Source: Campylobacterota bacterium (lineage in GTDB: Bacteria; Campylobacterota; Campylobacteria; Campylobacterales; Sulfurimonadaceae). From it: DNA of 64,000 nt. Positions 28,123 to 37,083 of the stretch are shown here, one piece after another. A program made the translations under genes and the position numbers. Under the pieces are notes generated by a model that was not told where the DNA came from, searched no databases, and saw only the letters and a list, made by a program, of their open reading frames with translations. Location of the stretch: NCBI GenBank assembly GCA_040752835.1, contig JBFMGG010000003.1:62001-126000 (forward strand). Direction: 5' to 3'. Position 1 is the stretch's first letter. Each line of letters begins with the position of its first letter.

Positions 28123-29880
28123 TCAGTTGTTGATGATACGCAGGTTGTTCGGCGCCTTTTTGGCCGTTTTTTTCTCGACCGCAAAGCTTTTTTGGAGCTG
28201 GTCGGGCGAGGAGACGGACGATCCCTCCCCCAGCCGGACCACCACCGCGCTCACCTCCAGGAGCTTGAATTCGCACCGGTTGCCGTCACGGTCTTCGGCG
28301 ACGATGCATCCGCGCTCACGGTCGGCTGCGTCGTAAAAATTGCGTACCTCTTCGGAGAACCGGGCGATCAGCGCTTCCACGTCGCCGCACACCCTCTCGA
28401 ACGGGTAGGAATCTCCGAGGGGGGCGGCGATGAAAAAATCGTCGCCTCCGATATGCCCTTTGAAATACTCGGGCGAGAGCACCTTGTGCATCAGTTCGGT
28501 AAACAGCAAAATGACGCGGTCCCCGTTTCGAAAACCGTAATGGTCGTTGTAAGGCTTGAAATGGTTAAAGTCGAAATAACACGCCGCAAACGCTTCGCCC
28601 GTCTCGAAGATTCGGGCGATGTAGCCGTTAATCATGACGTTCCCCGGCAGTTTGGTCAGCGGGTTCTCGTCGCGGGCCCGCACCAGGTTTCGCTCGTGGA
28701 TGACGTCGATCATGTCCCGGGCGCTCAGATAGCCGATGTAGCGCGACCCCTCCGTGATCAGTACTCCCGGAGCGTTCTGGGACAGGGAAAAGAGCTCCAC
28801 GATCATCTCCAGCGGCGTCGCGGCGTCGATGACGGGGACCGGCTCGATGTACGTTTCGAGTACCGAAAGGTTCGACGAACGGTTCTGGATCAGCGAGCGC
28901 CCGTAGGGGGAATAGATCACCGATTTGAGACGGTGTTCGTGGATGATCCCCATCGGCAGATGCGCCTCGTCGACGACCGGGACCAGGAACATCTCCTCAT
29001 CGGCCTTGAGGAGGTCCAGCAGCGATTCCATGCTCTCGCCGATCACGATCGGTTTGAGGTATTCAAGCCGTTTGAGAAGAATCGAGCGGTCCCGCCGTCC
29101 GCGTTTGTCGGACAGCGCCTCCGAGACGATATGGGGATAGGCGCCCGAAACGGCGGAGCACTCCAGCGTCGGCCGCTGGATGAAATACCCCTGCACCCGG
29201 TGACATCCGATCTCCTTGCACACCAGCAGCTCCCGTTCGTTTTCGATCCCCTCGGCGATGACGCTGCACCCCGTGAGCGTCGCCAACTTGACCATGTGGC
29301 GGGCAAGCAGCTTTTTTTTGGGGTCCTTGTCGATGGAACCCAGAAAGAAACGGTCGATTTTGATGATGTTCGGGCTGGAGTGGTAGAGGAGTTTGTACCC
29401 CGAATACCCGGTGCCGAAATCGTCGATCGCGATGCAGAATCCTTCGTCGGCGTAATGGTCCATCAGGGTGGTAAAGTGATCGAAGTCGACGATCTCGTTG
29501 TGCTCGGAGAGCTCGATCACCATCGCTTTTTGATCCAGCCCGTAGCGGCGAAGAATCTGCGAGGTGTTCCCTTTGGAAAAATCGGTCATCTCCAGCACCC
29601 GGTTGTCGATGTTGTAAAAAAGTTTGAGATTTTCGAATCCCTCGATCGTGCAGAACTTGGCGATCACTTTTTCCCGCAGCCCCAGATCGAACGTGTAGAG
29701 GACGTTCTCCTCGTACAAACGGTCGAAAAACGCCTCGATGCTCTCGAAACCGAGGGTATCCGTCCCCCGCAGCAACGCCTCGACGCCGAACGTCGCGCCG
29801 GTATGGATATCGACGATCGGCTGAAACGCGACGTCCAGGACGCGGAGATAATGTTGGTAAAGAGGGTGTAGAGGTTCCAT
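28123..29880 (-). CDS. EAL - CBS pair - GGDEF protein (cyclic-di-GMP signalling)
   Basis: 585 residues in reverse order from most hybrids. The EAL phosphodiesterase domain is first (about 15-250) with catalytic elements present: VEALLRG, LFYNID, IELSE, AIDDFGTGYSG, IKIDRFF, AEGIEN and QGYFIQRP. Two CBS-like modules follow (about 275-395). The C-terminal GGDEF domain reads HIGGDDFFIA, with Asp in the fourth motif position, and lacks the upstream RxxD inhibitory site. No transmembrane helix. Net activity is probably hydrolysis of c-di-GMP, with the GGDEF and CBS parts as nucleotide sensors. TATACT seven bases before the ATG suggests a leaderless message. Confidence 0.9.
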   Translation of the reverse strand: MEPLHPLYQHYLRVLDVAFQPIVDIHTGATFGVEALLRGTDTLGFESIEAFFDRLYEENVLYTFDLGLREKVIAKFCTIEGFENLKLFYNIDNRVLEMTDFSKGNTSQILRRYGLDQKAMVIELSEHNEIVDFDHFTTLMDHYADEGFCIAIDDFGTGYSGYKLLYHSSPNIIKIDRFFLGSIDKDPKKKLLARHMVKLATLTGCSVIAEGIENERELLVCKEIGCHRVQGYFIQRPTLECSAVSGAYPHIVSEALSDKRGRRDRSILLKRLEYLKPIVIGESMESLLDLLKADEEMFLVPVVDEAHLPMGIIHEHRLKSVIYSPYGRSLIQNRSSNLSVLETYIEPVPVIDAATPLEMIVELFSLSQNAPGVLITEGSRYIGYLSARDMIDVIHERNLVRARDENPLTKLPGNVMINGYIARIFETGEAFAACYFDFNHFKPYNDHYGFRNGDRVILLFTELMHKVLSPEYFKGHIGGDDFFIAAPLGDSYPFERVCGDVEALIARFSEEVRNFYDAADRERGCIVAEDRDGNRCEFKLLEVSAVVVRLGEGSSVSSPDQLQKSFAVEKKTAKKAPNNLRIINN

Positions 29881-29915
29881 GAGCGGGAGTATAAACCGCC
29901 CGCGTCACAAAGAGG

Positions 29916-30560
29916 TTACAAACCGATCCGCCGCAATGCCAGCGAACACATCGCCAGCCCGAAAGCGCCCGTCACGCCGACGAAACTCCCTTTTTCCTTG
30001 ATCCGGGGGAGCTCCGCAGAGCAGATGCAGCTAAAATCGCCCCGGAATTTCCGCTTACGCAGTTCGGAGCGGATTTTCGCGGCGAAAGGGTCGCCGTCGG
30101 TTTTCCAGATCGAGCGGACCTCGATTTTCGTCGGGTCGAGCCGCTTGGCCGATCCGACGGAGCTGATGAGCTTTGGATGGCATTTCTCGATCACGGCGAG
30201 CTTGGCTTTCATGTCGTCGATCGCATCGAGGATCAGATCATAGGGTCCGAAATCGAATGCCTCGACCCATTCGGGGGTGATTTTGTCGCTGATGGCGACC
30301 ACCTCGGGGTAGTGGGTTTTGAGCGCCTCGACTTTGAGCTCCCCCTCGTGGGTTTCGGAGTGCATCTGGCGGTTCTGGTTCGAGAGGTCGTAGCGGTCGA
30401 AATCGACGATCGTAATGTCGCGCACCCCGCTGCGGTAGAGACAATCGAGGCAAAAACTTCCGACCCCGCCGACCCCCAGTAGAAGAATCCTCGCGTTTTG
30501 GAGCCTGTCGAACGCCTCTTCCCCGAATACGAGCTTTGTGCGGACGTGTCTCACAGCCAT
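29916..30560 (-). CDS. tcdA: tRNA threonylcarbamoyladenosine dehydratase-like (ThiF/MoeB/HesA family)
   Basis: TcdA cyclises t6A37 in tRNA using ATP. The ATG at 30560 (MAVRHVRTKLVFGEEAF) lies 10 bases inside surE and gives 214 residues. It has the adenylating Rossmann motif LLGVGGVGSFCLDCL, DFDRYDLSNQNRQ and LDAIDDMKAK. Other E1-like proteins (ThiF, MoeB) are alternatives, but the absence of thiamine or molybdopterin genes nearby and the LSNQNRQ pattern favour TcdA. Confidence 0.85.
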   Translation of the reverse strand: MAVRHVRTKLVFGEEAFDRLQNARILLLGVGGVGSFCLDCLYRSGVRDITIVDFDRYDLSNQNRQMHSETHEGELKVEALKTHYPEVVAISDKITPEWVEAFDFGPYDLILDAIDDMKAKLAVIEKCHPKLISSVGSAKRLDPTKIEVRSIWKTDGDPFAAKIRSELRKRKFRGDFSCICSAELPRIKEKGSFVGVTGAFGLAMCSLALRRIGL

Positions 30561-31324
30561 TCCCGCAGTTTGTGGAGGGTGTCGTAGGAGGTCATATCCA
30601 GCTTGATCGGGCTGACCGAGACCATACCCCGCTCGATCGCCTCGAAATCGCACAATCCGTGGTCCAGACGCTCCGGACGCGCCTTGAACTCCAGCGGATG
30701 GAGCCCCAGCCAGTAATATTCGAGCCCTCGCGGATTACGGTGAAGATGGGCGTCGTTGGCATAGTAGCGGTATCCGGCGTAGGTGACGGCGAAATTGAGC
30801 TCTTCCGCGTCATAGGGGATGTTGACGTTCAAAAATTCCCGCTCCGCAAGAGGGAATTCCCCCTCGAGCACTTTTCGGGCAAGATGGCGTACCGCCCGTT
30901 TGGCGAGGGCGAAATCCCCCATCGGCTGCGTAAAATCCATCACCTGCGACACGGCGATCGAGGGGACGCCGTGAAGAACCGCTTCCATCGCCCCCGCGCA
31001 CGTCCCCGAATAGGTGATGTCCTCCCCCATGTTGGAACCCTTGTTGATCCCGCTGATCACCAGATCGGGTTTGCGCTCTTCGAAGATCGAGTGAAACGCC
31101 AGGTACACACAGTCGCTGGGGGTGCCGTCGTCGAGTTTGAAGAAATCGTCCCCGACGCTGATGAAGCTCAGCGGACGCGTCAGGGTAAGCGAATGGCCGC
31201 AGGCGCTCTTTTCGGTCGTCGGCGCGACGACGGTGACCCGCCCGAGCCCATCGAGTGCTTCGATCAGGGCGAGAAGCCCCGGCGATTCATATCCGTCGTC
31301 GTTGGTAATCAGTATCTCTTTCAT
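30551..31324 (-). CDS. surE: 5'-nucleotidase / polyphosphatase SurE
   Basis: Hydrolyses nucleoside monophosphates, with a stationary-phase survival role in E. coli. 257 residues, with the family start ILITNDDGYESPGL (acidic metal-binding pair), VVAPTTEKSACGHSLT, and SGINKGSNMGEDITYSGTCAGAMEA. It starts 8 bases after the histidine kinase stop and overlaps tcdA, so it is probably in one operon with the ArsRS-like pair. Confidence 0.95.
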   Translation of the reverse strand: MKEILITNDDGYESPGLLALIEALDGLGRVTVVAPTTEKSACGHSLTLTRPLSFISVGDDFFKLDDGTPSDCVYLAFHSIFEERKPDLVISGINKGSNMGEDITYSGTCAGAMEAVLHGVPSIAVSQVMDFTQPMGDFALAKRAVRHLARKVLEGEFPLAEREFLNVNIPYDAEELNFAVTYAGYRYYANDAHLHRNPRGLEYYWLGLHPLEFKARPERLDHGLCDFEAIERGMVSVSPIKLDMTSYDTLHKLREWL

Positions 31325-31332
31325 GCGGTCGG

Positions 31333-32634
31333 TTATTTCCTTTTGGTCGGTTTGAGCGGAACGATGATGAAACAGTTCAGATCGTCCCGCCGCTCATACG
31401 CCAGGACGCAATCGTGTTCTTTGAGGATCGCGTCGACGATGTAAAGCCCCAGTCCGAAGCTGTCTTTGGTCGGGTGGTCTTTGGTAAAGGGCTCGATGTA
31501 ATACGTCAGGGGATTTTTGAGCGGTTCGCCGAGATTGGCAAAAACGATTTCATCTCCTTCCATCGTGATCCGGACCGTTTTGTCGGGCGAGTATTTGATC
31601 GCGTTATCGATCAGGTTTTTGACCGCCGTGACGAAAAGCTGGTAGTCCGCGTCGAACTTCACCGATGCATCCAGGGTTGTCCGCACGGTATCGGGATCCG
31701 CCATCGCCGCATCCACCGCACCGTCAATGATGTCGATGAGACGATACTCTTTTTTCTCCAGATGCTGATTCCCCGACGTGATCTCTTCGATCAGCGCGAA
31801 TTCTCCGATCAGCGACTCGAGCCGCTCGAATATACCCTGAAAGCGCAGGCGGGGCTTTTCGTCCGAGAGCATCGTCGCGGCAATCCGTCCTTTGGCAATC
31901 GGGGTTTTGAGCTCGTGCATGATGTTGCGCAAAAAGAGCGTGCGCGAATCGATGAGGGATCGGATCTTGTTCTGGGTATTTTCCAGCTCGTTTGCGATCA
32001 GGGCGATTTCGTCGCTGCCGTGCATCCGGAAACTCACCCCCATGTCCCCTTCCCCGAAGCGGGCGATCTGTTTACGCAGCCGGCGCAGAGGGCGGAGGCG
32101 GTAGATGATGAGACCGAACGATACCGCCAGGATCGCCATGATCGTGCCGTAGGCCGAAACGAGCGTTACGGGCTGATAGGCCTGAACGCTCTGATCTTCG
32201 AGCAGCAGGGTATGGCGGGCCGACTCGACCCAGAAATAGATGTGCCCGCGGTATTCGATCATGGAAATCACGATCGGCTGAACCGCTTCGGTTTCAAAAC
32301 TCAGTTCCAGCGGCGCGACGTCCTGGAGGGTCGGGTCGGGAGTGCCGTCGGTTTTGAGAATCGTGCCGTGACGGATGATGATCTCGTACCGGCGCGGGTC
32401 GGTGACCTCCTCGAGCGAATAGAGCGCGAGGTTGGCCTCGAACATCGGCTGGGATATCTGTTTGATGAGATAGGTATGGTAAATCTGGCTGATGAGGGAG
32501 TGTTTGGTAAAAATGTTGTCGATGTGTTTGGCGCGGTTACTGAGATAGAGCTGGTAGAAGGTGGAGCTCACGCTCGCAACCGTCACGGTGAGCGCAAAGA
32601 CGACGGTAACGAGAACGGCGTTGTTTTTGAGCAT
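31333..32634 (-). CDS. Sensor histidine kinase, ArsS-like
   Basis: Inner-membrane sensor of a two-component pair. 433 residues: transmembrane helix 1 (about 6-28), periplasmic sensor of about 125 residues, helix 2 (about 156-179), HAMP-like linker, and the dimerisation domain with phospho-His240 in NIMHELKTPIAKGR. The ATPase domain has NLIDNAIKYSP and GLGLYIVDAIL. The layout and H-box match the ArsS family of Campylobacterota, which senses acid in Helicobacter. Its ligand here is unknown. The start overlaps the regulator stop (TAATG). Confidence 0.88.
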   Translation of the reverse strand: MLKNNAVLVTVVFALTVTVASVSSTFYQLYLSNRAKHIDNIFTKHSLISQIYHTYLIKQISQPMFEANLALYSLEEVTDPRRYEIIIRHGTILKTDGTPDPTLQDVAPLELSFETEAVQPIVISMIEYRGHIYFWVESARHTLLLEDQSVQAYQPVTLVSAYGTIMAILAVSFGLIIYRLRPLRRLRKQIARFGEGDMGVSFRMHGSDEIALIANELENTQNKIRSLIDSRTLFLRNIMHELKTPIAKGRIAATMLSDEKPRLRFQGIFERLESLIGEFALIEEITSGNQHLEKKEYRLIDIIDGAVDAAMADPDTVRTTLDASVKFDADYQLFVTAVKNLIDNAIKYSPDKTVRITMEGDEIVFANLGEPLKNPLTYYIEPFTKDHPTKDSFGLGLYIVDAILKEHDCVLAYERRDDLNCFIIVPLKPTKRK

Positions 32635-33302
32635 TATTTGAGCAGCTTGTAGCCGATCCCCCGGATCGATTCGATCAGGCTTTTGTCCCCGAGTTTGTTG
32701 CGGATCCGGCCCACCATCACATCGATGCTTTTGTTGGACGAGTCTTCGTTGATCGCACTGACGTTGTGGATCAGGTCTTCGCGCGAGACGACCATCCCCT
32801 GCTTTTTGATCATGTACGAAAGGATGCCGTATTCGGCATTGGTCAGGTCGAGCGGACGGTTTTTGTGACTGATCTGCATCGCTTCTTCGTTAAGTTTGAA
32901 ATCGCAGGCGTTCTCCGTAGCCATCGCCGCGTTCGCGTCGTAGCGGCGAAGCACCGAATGGATGCGCGCCTCGAGTTCCCGGGGATCATAGGGTTTGGGT
33001 AGGTAATCATCCGCTCCCAGCTCGAGGGCGTTGATTTTGTCGCTCACGTCCGAGCGGGCCGAAGAGATGATGATGGGGATGTTCTGGCGTTCGCGGATGG
33101 CCGCGCACACCTCAAGACCGTCCATCCCCGGCAGCGTCAGATCCAAAATCACGACATCGAATTTTTCGAGCTTTAAAATGCTCAGCGCCTTGAACGGATC
33201 GTCCTCCGTCATTACCTGGAAATCAAACTGTTCGAGAAATTCGGTGAGGATCTCGGCCAGTTCGAGATCGTCTTCAATCATTAATATTTTTACGTTACTC
33301 AT
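32634..33302 (-). CDS. OmpR-family response regulator, ArsR-like
   Basis: 222 residues: receiver domain with acidic pocket ED/D11-12, phosphorylation site Asp54 in VILDLTLPG and Lys in LPKPYDP, then a winged-helix DNA-binding domain (about 125-222) ending SIRGIGYKLLK. It is coupled to the kinase gene by TAATG. The promoter is TACAAT six bases before the ATG with no ribosome binding site, so the whole regulator-kinase-surE-tcdA operon may begin with a leaderless regulator. Confidence 0.93.
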   Translation of the reverse strand: MSNVKILMIEDDLELAEILTEFLEQFDFQVMTEDDPFKALSILKLEKFDVVILDLTLPGMDGLEVCAAIRERQNIPIIISSARSDVSDKINALELGADDYLPKPYDPRELEARIHSVLRRYDANAAMATENACDFKLNEEAMQISHKNRPLDLTNAEYGILSYMIKKQGMVVSREDLIHNVSAINEDSSNKSIDVMVGRIRNKLGDKSLIESIRGIGYKLLK

Positions 33303-33308
33303 GGCGCT

Positions 33309-33314
33309 ATTGTA
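33309..33314 (-). promoter_or_regulatory. -10 box of the response regulator, predicted leaderless start
   Basis: TACAAT on the minus strand, then AGCGCC, then the ATG at 33302. No Shine-Dalgarno sequence fits in six bases. Confidence 0.55.
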
Positions 33315-33337
33315 ACGCAGCGAGGGTTAATCAAAAA

Positions 33338-35449
33338 CTAACCCGCCATCAGCGCGACATGATAGGCGATGAACGCCAGCGTATAGGCCACGATCGTCGT
33401 AAAGAGAAAAAGATAGCCGAAGTATTTGATCCCTCCCGCCTCACGGGTAAAGACGACCGATGCCGCGAGGCAGGGGAGATAGGTCATGATGACGACCACA
33501 AACGCCACCGCCGAGGCGAAGGGGATCTGGGAACTGATCGTGTTCATCAGTCCCGCATCCTCCTCCGTCGCGTCGGAACCGAGCGAATACAATACCCCCA
33601 GAGTCGAAACGACCACCTCTTTGGCCGCCAGACCGGTCTGCAGCGCCACGGCCATCTTCCAGTCAAATCCCAGCGGCGCGAACGCGGGTTCGATGGCGTG
33701 TCCGATCATCCCCAGAAAACTCTGCTCGAGCTGTTCTTCGGAGAGCCTGTTCTCCAGCATCGTCGCCTCTTGGGCCGATGCGGCAGTCTCGATTTTCGCG
33801 GCGTAAAACGATTCGAGCGAAGCGTCTTTGGGATAGGTGCTTAAAAACCATACCAGCATCGATGCCGCGGCAATGAACGTCCCCGCTTTTTTGAGGTACA
33901 TCATCGTTTTGGTCAGAACCGTGTGCCAGATCAGCTTCGCCGAAGGAAGACGGTATTTGGGCATCTCCATGACAAACGGTTCATCCGCCCCCTTGAACGC
34001 CGTCATTTTGAGCACCTTAGCCGCCACAAGGCCGATGATGGCGCCGAGGATATAGATCCCGAACAGAACGTTCCCCGCCATCTCGGGGCCGAAAAAAGCC
34101 CCCGTAAAAAGGACATACACCGGAAGGCGTGCCCCGCAGCTCATAAAGCCGATGACAAACAGTGTCAGAAGACGGTCGCGGTCGTTTTTGAGGATCCGCG
34201 CCGACATGTACGCCGGGATCGAGCATCCGAATCCCGTCACGAGTGGGATGAACGATTGGCCGTGAAGTCCGAATTTGTGAAAAAACCCGTCCAGCAAAAA
34301 AGCGACGCGCGACATATATCCCGTCGACTCGAGCAGCGCGATCCCGATGAAGAGAATCACGATATTGGGGATGAACAAGACGACCGCCCCCACCCCCGCG
34401 ATCACCCCGTCGACGACCAGGGAACGGATCTCGTCGTTGGCGATCGTGCCGCCGACCGCCTCGCCGAACCAGACGAAAAACGCATCGATCCAGTCCATCG
34501 GGATGCTTCCGAGTTCAAACGTCAGCTGAAACAGCCCCCACATGAAAAAGAGGAAAATCGGTATCCCGAAAACGGGGTGGATCAAAACGGCGTCGACCTT
34601 TTCGGTCGTCGTCTTTTTCTCCGGCGCTTTGGGTTTGACCTTGACGGCTTCGGCGATCACCCCGCGGTTGAACGAGAGGTATTCCTCCGCCAGCGCCTCT
34701 TTCATGTCGTCGGTGTCGTGGTGCAGCAGGATATGACGGTCGGCTTCGATGAGAAGCGGCTGCAACTCGGTCCAGATCGGGTTGTCGTGCAGGGTACGAT
34801 AGGTTTTTTTCTCTTTTTGCAGCAGATTGATCGCAATGTTGCGGTTGCTGATCGATGCTTTGAAACGGTGGCGGTCGAGATAATCGGTGATCACTTTGAT
34901 CTCTTCTTCGACCGCTTCGCTGAAAATCAGTTTGGCTTCCTGCGTTGGCGCGTTGTACACCTCGATCACCCGCGCCATCAACTCTTCAAGACCCGTTTTG
35001 GCCGCCGCAGAGACCCGGACGCAGGGGATCCCCAGCAACTGCGAAAGATACGCTGCGTTGATCTCGATCCCTTCACGGTCGGCTTCGTCGCTCATGTTGA
35101 GTGCGATCACCATCTTCTTGTTCATGGTCATCAGTTCCGCGGTCAGCTGGAGATTTTTCTCCATGTTGGTCGAATCGAGAACGTTGATGATGAGATCGTA
35201 GTGTTCGTTGCACAGATAGTCGTGGGTTACCCGCTCTTCGATCGAATAATCGGTAAACGCGTAGGTGCCGGGGAGATCGACGACATTGAAAGCGTATCCC
35301 GCGTATTCGAACTCGACCTCGGTTTTCTCGACCGTCACCCCGGTAAAATTCCCGACGTGCAGCCGCGCGTTTCCGATCGAGTTGATCAGCATGCTTTTGC
35401 CGACGTTGGGCTGGCCGACGAGTGCGATGGTTATTTTATCAGCGGACAT
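33338..35449 (-). CDS. feoB: Ferrous iron transporter FeoB
   Basis: GTP-driven Fe(II) importer of the inner membrane. 703 residues: N-terminal G domain (P-loop GQPNVGKS near residue 12, DLPGTYAF, NMSD), helical GDI-like domain (about 170-270), and the C-terminal membrane region with the two Gate motifs (SGCARLP-type GFMSCGARLPVY and the later LAAKEVVVSTLG). The ATG lies 11 bases inside feoA. The neighbours and upstream Fur-like boxes indicate iron control. Confidence 0.96.
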   Translation of the reverse strand: MSADKITIALVGQPNVGKSMLINSIGNARLHVGNFTGVTVEKTEVEFEYAGYAFNVVDLPGTYAFTDYSIEERVTHDYLCNEHYDLIINVLDSTNMEKNLQLTAELMTMNKKMVIALNMSDEADREGIEINAAYLSQLLGIPCVRVSAAAKTGLEELMARVIEVYNAPTQEAKLIFSEAVEEEIKVITDYLDRHRFKASISNRNIAINLLQKEKKTYRTLHDNPIWTELQPLLIEADRHILLHHDTDDMKEALAEEYLSFNRGVIAEAVKVKPKAPEKKTTTEKVDAVLIHPVFGIPIFLFFMWGLFQLTFELGSIPMDWIDAFFVWFGEAVGGTIANDEIRSLVVDGVIAGVGAVVLFIPNIVILFIGIALLESTGYMSRVAFLLDGFFHKFGLHGQSFIPLVTGFGCSIPAYMSARILKNDRDRLLTLFVIGFMSCGARLPVYVLFTGAFFGPEMAGNVLFGIYILGAIIGLVAAKVLKMTAFKGADEPFVMEMPKYRLPSAKLIWHTVLTKTMMYLKKAGTFIAAASMLVWFLSTYPKDASLESFYAAKIETAASAQEATMLENRLSEEQLEQSFLGMIGHAIEPAFAPLGFDWKMAVALQTGLAAKEVVVSTLGVLYSLGSDATEEDAGLMNTISSQIPFASAVAFVVVIMTYLPCLAASVVFTREAGGIKYFGYLFLFTTIVAYTLAFIAYHVALMAG

Positions 35450-35684
35450 TGCTCACCTCGATCAGTTCGGCTTCCTCGCGACGCAGGGCGAGGGAAACGT
35501 TCCCTATTTTGATTTCAAACGTACTTTTCGCGGGCGCGCATTCAAGCATCTTCACTTCGGCCCCCTTCATCAGTCCAAACGAAAGGAGACGCTGTTTCAA
35601 AGCCCCCGTCGCGTTGACTTTGACGACCGTCGCGGTCCCCCCTTTGGTGCATGCACTCAGCAGTGTCATCGTTTCCCCATTCAC
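35439..35684 (-). CDS. feoA: FeoA protein
   Basis: Small SH3-like cytosolic protein needed for FeoB activity. 81 residues from the GTG at 35684, whose AAAGGA ribosome binding site lies on the porin stop codon; an ATG five codons later (MTLLSACTKG) with GGGGA before it is also possible. The core GALKQRLLSFGLMKGAEVKML is typical of FeoA. It lies 10 bases after the porin stop and overlaps feoB. Confidence 0.93.
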   Translation of the reverse strand: MNGETMTLLSACTKGGTATVVKVNATGALKQRLLSFGLMKGAEVKMLECAPAKSTFEIKIGNVSLALRREEAELIEVSNVR

Positions 35685-35694
35685 ATGTAATCCT

Positions 35695-36900
35695 TTAGAA
35701 ATTGTAGCTCACGCGAACCAAAAAACGGCTGTAACCGCCATCGGTTCCGCTATCACCCGAATTGTCGTTGCGATCCTCGATGCGCGCATAGCTCGCATCG
35801 ATACCCAGCCGCTCATTGAGTGCGTAGGCCGCGATGACGTCGCTTTCGCGAACGTCGATGTCGGCGGGTTTGCTTTTGAAAACTCCGTACTGTACGCTAA
35901 GGCTGAGCCCTTCGGCCCCCGCCGCAGCCATATCGATTTGAGCACTGAACCGATGCGCCCTGACATCTTCGAGCCCTTCGATCGTCATCTCTTCCATCGA
36001 CGTCGTGTACGGCCCTCCGCCGAATCCGATAGGCGGAGTTTTCCCTTCATCGTTGCTGCCGCGGTTATACGCCGCGCCGACGGTCACAGGACCGGCATTG
36101 AAAGCAGCCTCCAAACCGTATACGCGGCCGTCGACGCCGCTTTTGGTTCCATCGGCCTGCGTGTCTTCTCTAAAGGCGGCATACTGGGCACTCAGTTCCA
36201 ACCCCGTCTCTTCGCTAAACCAGATCGCGTAAGCCGCATCGGCATAATAGAGATCGGCCACCTTGTCCGCACCGTAGTACCACCCCTGCACCGACAGGTT
36301 TTCGATACTTTCGTTCATGACCCCGACCATCGCAACGCCGTTGCTCCCTTCTGCGGTTTTTTTGAATTTGGACATATCATCGCCCGAATCGTACCCCGCC
36401 CAGCATGTCATATATCCGCCCACGAGCGTCGTCGCTTCGATTCCGCGGTAACTGGCGACGGCCGCTTCAAACGTGTTGGGATGCATCCGGATATCGTCGG
36501 TATCGGCAAACGGCGTATCGATCATCTGACGACCGACACGGAGGTTCAGCCCCTCCATCGTGTAATCCAGGTAGGCTTCACCGACATAGGCATACGATTT
36601 TGTATCTTTGCCAAACAGATCGGCATTGGCTTTCCCCTCGTCGAACGAACCCGTTGCAAAATGGAGTTTTTGAGAGACATAAGCTCCGGCGCCCAGCTTC
36701 AGTCCGTTCCACTCCGCCGTCTCGTATTTCAAAATACCGCCGAGTGACGTTCCGTACGTATCCTGATCGACTTCATTGTCCTGGCTGACATAGGCCGCAC
36801 GGATCTCACCGCCCACCTTGCCTTGCCCGAAAACATTATTCTCGGCCCCGTTCGCCCCGATAACCGATACAGCCGTCATTGTGATGATAAACGCTTTCAT
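35695..36900 (-). CDS. Outer-membrane porin of the Campylobacterota Opr/OprD-like type
   Basis: 401-residue precursor with a signal peptide (about 1-18) and a 16-18-strand barrel by appearance, ending SRFLVRVSYNF with the C-terminal Phe needed for BAM insertion. Tyr- and Gly-rich strands, NxxxGQ-like internal motif LRVGRQMIDTPFADTDDIR and the GLxLGAGAYVSQK start fit the family. It is the first gene before feoA and feoB on the same strand with only 10 bases to feoA, so it probably admits iron or small anionic ligands under Fur control; specificity cannot be read from sequence. Confidence 0.88.
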   Translation of the reverse strand: MKAFIITMTAVSVIGANGAENNVFGQGKVGGEIRAAYVSQDNEVDQDTYGTSLGGILKYETAEWNGLKLGAGAYVSQKLHFATGSFDEGKANADLFGKDTKSYAYVGEAYLDYTMEGLNLRVGRQMIDTPFADTDDIRMHPNTFEAAVASYRGIEATTLVGGYMTCWAGYDSGDDMSKFKKTAEGSNGVAMVGVMNESIENLSVQGWYYGADKVADLYYADAAYAIWFSEETGLELSAQYAAFREDTQADGTKSGVDGRVYGLEAAFNAGPVTVGAAYNRGSNDEGKTPPIGFGGGPYTTSMEEMTIEGLEDVRAHRFSAQIDMAAAGAEGLSLSVQYGVFKSKPADIDVRESDVIAAYALNERLGIDASYARIEDRNDNSGDSGTDGGYSRFLVRVSYNF

Positions 36901-36964
36901 CGTTTTCGCCTCTTTGTCTTCAGCGAATCTATATTTTGATACGCATTATTAATTAGATGTCAAA

Positions 36965-37013
36965 TGATAAATGTTATCACCTTACATCATGCTTAATAAT
37001 GATAACTCTTTTC
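36965..37013. promoter_or_regulatory. Fur-box-like sites upstream of porin-feoA-feoB
   Basis: Two elements. TGATAA-ATG-TTATCA (36965-36979) is a perfect inverted repeat resembling the NAT-A-AT core of Fur sites. The second (36995-37013) matches 14 of 19 bases of the classic GATAATGATAATCATTATC box, chiefly in its left half. They lie 65-113 bases before the porin ATG and just upstream of the TATAAT box that drives pssA on the other strand, so binding could affect both directions. Confidence 0.6.
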
Positions 37014-37040
37014 AATTAGATAGTTGCCTGCCGCTTTGGC

Positions 37041-37046
37041 TATAAT
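37041..37046 (+). promoter_or_regulatory. -10 box of pssA
   Basis: TATAAT, 37 bases before the ATG at 37084, which has GAGGTG as ribosome binding site. It lies 28 bases from the second Fur-like box. Confidence 0.55.
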
Positions 37047-37083
37047 GCCGGCATCCATTCAACCCTGTTCTTTTGAGGTGATC

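Noticed and set aside
33923-35512. 529-codon open frame antisense to feoB
   Set aside because: Reverse image of feoB; composition unlike any protein in the window.
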